64,000 bases of DNA from the NCBI GenBank assembly GCA_022385805.1, contig MU277735.1, positions 62,001 to 126,000 on the forward strand, written 5' to 3'. Source of the DNA: Pilatotrama ljubarskyi. Its lineage: Eukaryota > Basidiomycota > Agaricomycetes > Polyporales > Polyporaceae. Position 1 is the stretch's first letter. Each line of letters starts with the position of its first letter. Positions 56,221 through 64,000 of the stretch are shown here, in pieces. Made by a program: the position numbers and the translations under genes. Under the pieces are notes generated by a model. That model was not told where the DNA came from, ran no database searches, and was given only the letters and a program-made list of their open reading frames with translations.

Positions 56221-57766
56221 ATGGGGGAGTCTGTCTGCGTAGAAGAGGCCCCCCAGGTCCGCCTCGCTCCTCACCCAACCGCTCGAAATGCGGCGGTCGC
56301 AGTATCTTACTTGCCATCTGGCTCAGTGGTCGCGTCCATACCAGCCCTCGCGACGTCCTTACTGCCCTCCGAGAAAGGGAAACGCTGCGATGCATGTCAT
56401 GTCCTCCGATCAGACGAGGTGCAACTGAGGAGATGTTCCGGGTGCGCATCGTTTTGGTACTGCGGAACAGCATGTAAGCAATGCGTACGCATGCATGGTC
56501 CACCCTCAATTGCTGACTGCAGCTGGTTGATGTAGGTCAGAATGCCGCCTGGAAAGCCCACCACAAAAAGTTGTGCAAGAGCTATAATGCGTTCGCCGCA
56601 TCAACGGAATACCAGGCGTTAACGCCGCACGACCAAGTGGACGCCCTGCTGCTCTCACAGATGGTCGCGGAACCCGGACCATGGCGTCCTGTACAGAACG
56701 GCGGCTCGGGAAACCTTCTTGACCCTTATGCGACATTCTTGGAATTGCTCAAGGGTCCCAGGGCCGACGGCTTCGAGCTACCGCTGTGTTTACCTCGAGG
56801 AGCGGGCAACCCGGAGATCCTCGCGGTCGCTAGGGAGCTATATATGCGCTTCGGCAACAATAACTTTGTCGTGCACTCCCACCTCAACTCTTACGGGCAC
56901 GGCGTCTTTCCCCTGGCGAGCCGCCTCTTCAACCACTCATGCGTACCGAACGCGGTTTGCAAGTATGTCATCAGGCGCTCGGAACCGGTCCTGATGCAAG
57001 TCGTAGCCTTGCGCGACATCGAGGAAGGCGAAGAGGTAAATTCCTGGGACGATCTGTGTATTCCATTCATTCAATGACCTGGACCACAGATTACAATCCC
57101 ATACCTGGATCCTGCGCTACCATACCAGACGCGGCAGGAGGCCCTCAGGGTCAACTATGGCTTCGAATGCAATTGTAGACTGTGCGCCTTCATGAAGGCC
57201 ATACACCCAGTTCTTCCTCCGCCTGAACGAGGCTCGGCCGCCTTGCACCGAATGGACGCGGCACTCCGTGCGTTCGCTCTGGGCGTCGGCGGAGGGCCGA
57301 TGCGTATACCGACGATCCCGGGCCTGTTCGAAAGGATGCCTGCGACGCTGCATCCGGTCTTGCATGAATCGTACCTCCCCACGCTTTCAGAGCTCTTCAG
57401 CAAAACGTCCCACGAGGGCCCGTACGTGGACGCGGTCGAGGACGGTCTCACGTCGCTTGCGTGGTATGTGCTGGTGTACCCGCCGAACTATCCTCAGATC
57501 GGTGAGTGATGCTCGGCCGAGGAAGACTTGGCAGTTGACACGATAGTGCGAAAGGGATGCACGCACTCGAGCTTGCAAAGACAGCGTGGAACCTCCTCTG
57601 CACAGACGGACCCAATCTTCAGCCTCGGGAAAGCGACATCCTAGAAGCGCAGACGCGGAGGTTCCTGGACATCGCTGCCATAGTCCTAGAGAATTTCGGA
57701 CCGGAGGGAGACGATGGCGGTCCCCTCAACGAGATTCAGCTGCTGAGAGATGCACTGGGAAGTTGA
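56221..57766 (+). CDS. SET and MYND domain protein (SMYD-like lysine methyltransferase)
   Basis: Four exons: 56221-56473, 56536-57035, 57090-57501 and 57555-57766. The SET domain is split by a MYND finger as in SMYD proteins: SGSVVASIPALATSLLP, then CDACHVLRSDE, CSGCASFWYCGTACQ and HHKKLCKSY. Next are FVVHSHLNSYGHGVFPLASR, the catalytic NHSCVPNA, ALRDIEEGEEITIPYLDPAL and post-SET cysteines in YGFECNCRLC. A helical C-terminal domain (MHALELAKTAWNLL) follows. SMYD enzymes methylate histone or other protein lysines. All cofactor-binding motifs appear intact. Confidence 0.92.
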
Positions 57767-58647
57767 TATAAACGGTGACCGAAGGGGCCTGGTGCGGACC
57801 CTGGGTGGATGAAGAGGGCAGTCGGGGAACATCTACAGGAGCATGTAAATAATCCGACACGCGCTAATCTCAGCCTCCCCGTGAAGGACCGACGTACACT
57901 GACCATCGCAGTGCACACACTGCGACTGCGCGGGAAGTGCATGGGATCCACGTCACGAAGCTCGTTAAGTTCAATATACGGGCATATGATCCCTTCCGTG
58001 CTGTGCCAGCGGTGTTAAAGCGGTTACTGCGAGCATGTAACCACCCTCAGTCCAAAGCACTCCGTAGAAGCTCACGTAGGCTCACGCGGTGAACGTCGTG
58101 AGCGAATCCGGATGAGCGGATTTACCGTGGCATTGCGAGTGGGAGTTCAAGGGGCACTCGTGGTCGCACGGTGTTGAGTAAATCTATACAGTCGAGAGAC
58201 TTCCTCCGCGTGGAAGTTGTGGCAATTGAGCTCAGCGCAAATCATGAATGTGTGAAGTCCGCTACCAGCGTTCTTTGTCAGGACATTCTTCAATGATCAG
58301 ATGTGACGAGACCGACGCTGCACGTCGTAAAGCATGCTTCAGTAAAGGAGTAGTTTCGAGCGTCAATCGTTATTGATGCTTGGATGAAGCTAGTATGGAC
58401 TAGACAGCGATTCGTGCTGCTCGCTGACGCGCACTGACCACGGACGACATGCCATATTGTTGTCAGTTGCTCGAGTAGCTAGCGGGCGGCGGTCTCAAAT
58501 CATCGGGATTATCCCACTAACACCCGAGACTTCTCTGCCCGTAGCACGCCATACGCGACGGCTTCGCTGATGGGCAATGTCACTGACCATTCAGCGGAGC
58601 ACAGAGAATCTCTCAGCCATGAAATAAAACGAGTCGCCGCATAGGAC
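57767..58647. other. Intergenic region, nothing recognised
   Basis: About 880 bases of lower GC content without a supported coding segment, tRNA or repeat. Confidence 0.5.
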
Positions 58648-58722
58648 ATGCGGGCAAGTCGCCGAGCCGCTAGCCCCGCCGCCCGCTCACCGACCTGCCC
58701 CCAATACCTCGTCATCGGCCGG

Positions 58723-60297
58723 ATGTCGACCCGTCACTCATTTCTTTCTACTACTGGCTTAATTAGGCCTCCTTCAGTGGCCTCCGTCGCGGAGAGCACT
58801 ATCCCATCTCGACATGCCCATTCCGGCGGCACGAAGCCGGGAAGACGCACGCCCAAGGCAGCCACGAAGCCTGCGAAGCAGCCACCTGTCCTCAGAGCGA
58901 AAGCAGGAGTCATACCGCTGGGCCCAGCATTCGTCGTCGGTATCGCGGTGTTCTTATCTCTGCTGTTCATTGCGGCCATATCATGCGCATTCATTTCCGA
59001 CGAGGATGAGCGGTCGCCCTTTGCCGACCTTCTCGACGATACTGCGGCGAACACGCCAGGTGTAAGTGCAGATCTTCGCTACCGTCGACGACAAGACACT
59101 TACGTGAGTAGATTGTGCTCATCGGTGACGATGTGGACGTCGACATCGACGAGCCTGCAGTTACTATCCGTTGGTCGATCATCGCCTGCGGTCAAGCCTT
59201 TGTGCTCCCGGGATCCGGAGGCACTCACGGGAGTGCAGGTTGTGGATTGCCGAATATACCACTGAACATCTTTGTAGATGGGTGAGTCATCATGTTGACG
59301 ACAGCAGGAAGCACGCTCACCTTTCCTAGTAACAAGGATGCAGCGGCAACCTATGATCCTACGCTCTTCCCATACGTCAACAGCACAGGACGCCGGAACA
59401 AGTTGGTTGCATACCCGTTATCCCTCTGCAAAGCACTGATGACCCTATGCGCAGCATCCAGAATCTGTTTCAATTCGATGACGACCATGTGTTAGACGTC
59501 CATCGAGCACGCTTCTATCCGTTTGACACCTACATCCTCACGACCTCCGTGCGAGTGGAGGATAGGTCGGCAAACGACCAGAGCCTACCCATCCAGCATT
59601 TGTCGACCATCTCGCTTACCTCCAGCTTCGTCATATCATCCACCGAGATGGCTACTTATACGCAAGACGCCAACGGTGTGCAGCAGCTGTCCGGTGACCT
59701 CACCTTGCGTATCAGCAGGCCCGCAGAGGCGCGGATGTATGCTCTTCTGCTGTTCGGGGCCAGTTGGATGCTGGCGCATGCCACCGTGGGCCTGGTGGCA
59801 TACTCGTGGCGTAGCGAAGGCTCGGACAAGATTCGCAAGCAACTCGTCTTCATCTTGGCTGTCATCCTCGTCATTCCCCAGTTGCGAAGTGCTATGCCTG
59901 ACGCTCCTGGTTTTGATGGTAAGCTTCATGGCTGTCCCCCTGTCATAGAGTACTGACACAGAACCCAGGAGTGCTTATCGGTAAGTGAAAGTTACCTGGA
60001 GATAGAGAAGGACTTCGATAAACTGAACACGCATATGCAGACGCAATAGGCTTCTTCCCGCAGATGCTGGTAGCTTCCGCAGCCACCATCATGCTCATTG
60101 CGATGATGGTGAAAAGGGAGATACAGGCCATCGAAGAGATTACGCCGCCGGATGAAGAGCGCAAGGAGGCACCAGCACCTCTCTCAACTGGCTTATTGAA
60201 GATGCGGAGAGGAGGAGCGTCCGTGGATATCAGTCATGTGCGGAATTTGAGCCGCTCATTCACAGCGTTTGGCCGACCTACCGGATGTCCTCAATGA
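58723..60297 (+). CDS. Multi-pass membrane protein, DUF4436-like
   Basis: A spliced gene. Start at MSTRHSFLSTTG (58723); an in-frame ATG at 58648 is an alternative. A basic cytosolic N-terminus precedes membrane helix 1 (AFVVGIAVFLSLLFIAAISCAF). A large extracytoplasmic part follows, with IVLIGDDVDVDIDEPAVTIR, FPYVNSTGRRNKLVAYPLS, ARFYPFDTYILTTSVRV and SLTSSFVISSTEM. Then come helices MYALLLFGASWMLAHATVGL, KQLVFILAVILVIPQL and MLVASAATIMLIAMMV, and a charged tail. The FYPFDTY motif and helix layout fit fungal DUF4436 proteins. No reaction is known. Introns near 59100, 59280, 59440 and 59920-60050 were not all fixed. Confidence 0.7.
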
Positions 60298-60858
60298 GTC
60301 CGAGGCAGTACGTACACCGCTCGAAGCCTCCGTATGGAGCGTTATCCTGTAAATCATGGTACAGCTGTTATCGCTACAACAGTGTCAGAACTGTATGATA
60401 GATTCGAGAATCCTGGAGAGGGCTATGAGTGTTCAAGAACTCACGCGGTGTCACTGCCAGTTCCGTGGCATAGTAAGGGCCTACCAGGAGGCTGTCCGCC
60501 GACTGCTTGGACCAGTCTTGCCGGAGACGCAGGCCTACACAGTTATACAGATGGCTAGACATGTATTGCGTGCACAGCGATTGACAAAACTGAGTGCATG
60601 CGTACGGTACCATTGCAACGACGGTAGATTGAGGAGCTCGAGGCGACAGTTGCAGTTTAGTAGAAACACACGTGACTCGCTGATGACGCGCCACGTTCGC
60701 GCTTGTAGGCGCCCGTGCGCCGTGTTCCAACGCCTGCAGTGCATCCGCCATGTCCTCGCTCTCTTCTGCTCTGTCGTGCATCAGATTTCTCAGCGCGTAC
60801 TTCCCTGGCGCAAGGGGTACAGACGAATTGGGGTGATTGAATCCCAGCAGTGTCAAAC
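60298..60858. other. Intergenic region, nothing recognised
   Basis: About 560 bases. Short open frames on both strands do not join to the flanking genes. Confidence 0.5.
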
Positions 60859-61855
60859 ATGCCGGTTGGTATTGAAGCCTGGGTAACGCAAATACCGCCC
60901 GTAACACGAGCTTGGCTTGCGCTCTCCGTCCTGACGAGTCTTGCAGTTGTGAGTACGTTGGAGAGACGCTTGGAGGATTGAAATTGAACAACATTGTTGT
61001 GTAGCAATGCCAACTCGTCACGCCGCTGCAGCTGTACTTCAGCTTCAAAGCCGCGTTCACGAACATGCAGGTGCGTACAACGGCCTTGTGGCGTTGTCGT
61101 ACCTACCCTGACGGTGCAGCCCCAGCCATGGCGTGCTTTCACGACATTCCTCTACTTTGGCAGCATATCCCTCGACTTCGTGTTTCACATGTTCTTCTTG
61201 TGAGCCTCTGTCTTCGTGGCGCCGTCGGTGCTTCGATTGACGGCACTCGTTATCGGTAGCATGCGCTACAGTAGGATGCTAGAAGAGTCATCCTTCGCGA
61301 ACAGGAAAGCAGACTACTTCTGGCTGCTTTTCCTCTCCGCACTCATGCTTCTGGTGAGTTTCTTACGCATCGAGCATATACCCGCACCAGGGCCCCGCTC
61401 TCCGTCGCATGACGAGCTCACGCAATTACTCCTCTTTTTTTGAACATCAGGCCCTGTCTCCACTGGTGAACCTTCCGTTCCTCTCCTCACCACTAGCCTT
61501 CGTTCCGATCTATCTCTGGTCGCGGCGACACCCCTCGACCCCAATCTCGCTCTTCGGCCTGGTCACCATCACTGCGCCGTACCTGCCGTTGGCGCTGGTG
61601 GGTCTCGCCTGGCTGCTCAACGGAACGTGGAAAGCGGCGGCGGCGGATCTCTTGGGTTGTGCAGTGGGTCACGTCGGCTGGTTCCTACGGGATGTATGGA
61701 CGCGCGAGATGGTCGGCGGACCAACGGTGCTGAGCGAAGCGCCTGAAGCTCTGTAAGTAATCAGGACGCTGAGGCGATACTGAGTTGTTGTTCGTCCTCC
61801 TTGTGGCTCATGCTGATGACGAACCTTTAGAAAACGCTTATTTGGGGACATATGA
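60859..61855 (+). CDS. Derlin (DER1-like)
   Basis: A spliced gene beginning MPVGIEAWVTQIPPVTRAWL, with the derlin pattern of several membrane helices: SVLTSLAVQCQLVTPLQLYF, QPWRAFTTFLYFGSISLDFV-FHMFFLMRYSRMLEE, ADYFWLLFLSALMLL, FVPIYLWSRRHPSTPISLFG, YLPLALVGLAWLLNG and DLLGCAVGHVGWFLRD. Derlins are inactive rhomboid-fold proteins of the ER that help move misfolded proteins out for degradation. A last short exon (from 61831) supplies KRLFGDI and the stop after an 80-base intron. Confidence 0.9.
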
Positions 61856-62538
61856 TCGCTGCTGCAGCGCCTTTGTACATTATACTTGGTTGCAACTCAG
61901 AGGACAAGATAAAATCAACCATATAACTCTGCGGAAACCGCACTACGTACAAGCTCGGTCAAAATCACAGCGATGGACGCTGGAAATTGTCTGGACTCCG
62001 CAGACGGTGCGCCGGGCCTCGCGCCGGTGACCCCATACTCCGCTATCGACGCACTTCGGCGTCTCGCTCTCCTGGGGGCAGTGGATCACCGAACATAGTG
62101 CGGTATGATCGATGAGGGATACTGGAGAGAATTACGAACATCGCTAGTGAGGGAGCCATCTGACATCACGTTGTCCAGTCCTTCTTCAGGGGCTTGTTGT
62201 GATCCTATTTCCGATCCACCTTGAGGCAGGTTCGATGTATCTGACGCTGCCTTCGCGAAGGTACTCTACTCATGTTGTTCCTCATGAGGCGGGACGTCTT
62301 CCGTGCTCTATCTAGATGGCCGAATGATGCATGTCAAGCACGCAATCGTTGGTACCATGCGTAGTGCTTCTAGCAGGATGGAACGAGTAGCGAAAGAAAA
62401 GCGCCAGAGGCTGTGGACGTCTGAACGTCTAAAGCAGAAGCATGGACAATCCGAGTCGACGGCCTCAAGTTCCTACTGATTTCCGGCGTGCACGCAGCAG
62501 CAGCGGCTCCAGTTCGCCCGCGTCTGTCTACGGGTCTA
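61856..62538. other. Intergenic region between convergent genes
   Basis: About 680 bases between the 3' ends of the derlin and thioesterase genes; no coding segment is supported. Confidence 0.5.
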
Positions 62539-63655
62539 TTAGTCGATGTCTTCGCCCTCGATAACGCGCTCGCCATCATCGGAAAACTTGACATCGTGCT
62601 GCGAGAGAAAGGACATAGTGAGATGGGCCAACCGTGCTGGGCGGAGCCGTGGCATGGTCCAGGAGCCGCTGGGAACCGTTCACGCACCTTGTGGCCGGCC
62701 GACTTGCCAACATACTTCGTATGATCTGGGGCAGTGACGTTGGGTCGGGGTGTGCTGCAAATCCCTGGAATGACACTGGGACTCACGGCCATATGCGGCC
62801 AATTGGCCCTGAGCGTTGTAGAAGTCCACACGGGTATACGCTAGGGACTTTCCTGCGAGTATTTTCAGGCCATGCCGTTCCGTGTTAGTAGAGTTTCCGA
62901 AATGGGCGATGAGGGTATTTCTACGCACCTATGCCGGTAACGACGGCCTTGGCAGTGAGCTCTTCGCCGACCCGCCCTGCAGGCTTGACGAAGGATGTAC
63001 CGATGTCTACGGACACTCCCGTCATGTACTGGCCCTTGGTAGCGACCGCAAGCGAGCCAAGGGTGTCCGTGAGGGACATGATAAGCCCTCCATGGACAGT
63101 CTACGGGTCCTTATCGCTCAACATCACTCCTGGCGGGATGTGGAGATTGAAGCAGTGGACACTCACTCCGACACGGTTCACTACGTTCGTGGGAGAAGAC
63201 GTTCGTGGTCAGCGTGAACGAGGAGCAGGTGGCGGCCGAACAGGCACAATCGAACGCACAGTTGTAGGGCTCGATCTTAAGCGACGCCTTGAGCTCCCCT
63301 GGCTTTGCGTCCAGAATCCTGAGCTGAATGATGGAGATGTCAGTCCGCTGTATCTCTGACGGGACAAGCGACTGCATGCGGCGGCGTACATTGGGAAAAC
63401 ACTGCTGGTCGTGCCCTGTCGGAGTACGGGGCAAGGGTAAAAGTTGAGGCCAAGGATCATGAGTTAGAAGCGCAGTGTCAGAAGAAGGCATCCCAACCTT
63501 TGTTCTCCACAAAAGATTTCCAGACCTGTCAGTAGCGTCAGTACATAGATGGGCATGTCAGCACGCCAGCGGACTCGTGTCAGAGTGCGATGTATGGGCG
63601 GGTGCGTGCGGGAGCCTCTACTCACCCGACGGGTGAATCTGAGACAAGCGGCCAT
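62539..63655 (-). CDS. Hotdog-fold acyl-CoA thioesterase (ACOT13/PaaI-like)
   Basis: Eight exons on the minus strand: 63626-63655, 63496-63523, 63260-63415, 63167-63180 (14 nt), 62929-63100, 62787-62852, 62688-62725 and 62539-62598; all phases agree. The product starts MAACLRFTRRVWKSFVENKG. Strands and the hotdog helix follow: IIQLRILDAKPGELKASLKI, YNLNRVGTVHGGLIMSLTDT (conserved HGG), GSLAVATKGQYMTGVSVDIG, TSFVKPAGRVGEELTAKAVV and LAYTRVDFYNAQGQLAAYG. The C-terminus ends GERVIEGEDID. Such enzymes hydrolyse acyl-CoA, often in mitochondria. The short exons make it easy to misannotate. Confidence 0.88.
63167..63180 (-). other. 14-nt micro-exon of thioesterase
   Basis: TGAACCGTGTCGGA lies between ACGTAG and GTGAGTG. 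It joins EPYN to TVHGGL as EPYNLNRVGTVHGGL, the conserved sequence of the family; skipping it breaks the frame. Confidence 0.8.
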
Positions 63656-64000
63656 CTTGCGACGCCCCTATGTTCGTTGAAGTAGTGACGGCTTGGTAGC
63701 TACTCGCTGGCCGCTCGCAGGTCGTGCCTTGGGGGTTGCACTTTAGTTCAAGATACGAGCTGCCGGTGCGGCTGCAGTGGTTCGGGGAGCCGGGGAGAGT
63801 GTTCCGGTACTCCGCCGTCACGTGCACTCATCGCCCCCCCACTGGGTGGCAGCGCTGCTCCGAGGTCCGACTCCGACGAGGGCTGTCTCTTTCCACGACT
63901 TCTCCTGCAGCCAGACTGACTTGACTCCAAACGGCTCACCCTTATCCCCGAAAAAAATCCTCTACAGTACCCGGATACATCTTCTCAAGAGCAAATGCAG
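63656..64000. other. Upstream region of thioesterase, window edge
   Basis: Presumably the promoter of the thioesterase gene. A pyrimidine-rich stretch with CTACAG near 63975 may be an acceptor of a gene continuing past the window, but too little is visible. Confidence 0.3.

Overview
The window looks like nuclear DNA of a filamentous basidiomycete, most likely an Agaricomycete. Genes are dense and mostly split by introns of about 50-65 bases with GT...AG ends. The protein families and exon patterns are fungal: basidiomycete-type arrestin-like, CCCH, BTB, MYND and DUF4436-like proteins, a secreted GH30 glycanase and a microsomal-type heme oxygenase. I see no transposon, CRISPR array or bacterial-style operon. 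Exon boundaries come from reading frame, splice signals and family motifs; I ran no searches.

Layout: 1-7.0 kb holds the 3' part of an arrestin-like gene, a secreted GH30 glycanase, an unidentified minus-strand reading frame and a PA-TM-RING ubiquitin ligase. 8-16.3 kb holds a CCCH zinc-finger protein, heme oxygenase, a short-chain dehydrogenase and a DCAF-type WD40 protein. 16.6-22.2 kb holds a broken-looking coding remnant with a triplet repeat, anaphase-promoting complex subunit 2 and an alpha/beta-hydrolase. 22.4-26.3 kb holds two tandem sirtuins. 26.5-32.9 kb holds an S28 serine peptidase, a MYND protein and NAD(P)H-hydrate epimerase. After 2.7 kb without a clear gene come ORC6, an EBP-type sterol isomerase, guanine deaminase, a BTB protein, MON1, the E4 factor UFD2, mitochondrial ribosomal protein bL35, a histidine phosphatase, tRNA-Val(AAC), an AN1 zinc-finger protein, PPWD1, a SET/MYND protein, a DUF4436-like membrane protein, a derlin and a hotdog thioesterase.

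Several genes belong to protein quality control and ubiquitin pathways (PA-TM-RING, DCAF, APC2, UFD2, AN1 protein, derlin) or to chromatin and the cell cycle (sirtuins, ORC6, APC2, SET/MYND). They are ordinary dispersed housekeeping genes, not one cluster.

The most unusual features are at the sirtuin pair. Both copies share the same seven-exon structure, including 10-nt and 8-nt micro-exons that split the NAD-binding region. Copy A (22387-24011) keeps an open frame and its zinc cysteines but has Asn in place of the catalytic His, and changes in three other conserved motifs, so it looks like a pseudo-enzyme. Copy B (24669-26256) keeps all the motifs, and a membrane-helix coding segment lies in phase just beyond its stop. 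Two other genes here, the histidine phosphatase and the thioesterase, also need 8-nt and 14-nt micro-exons.
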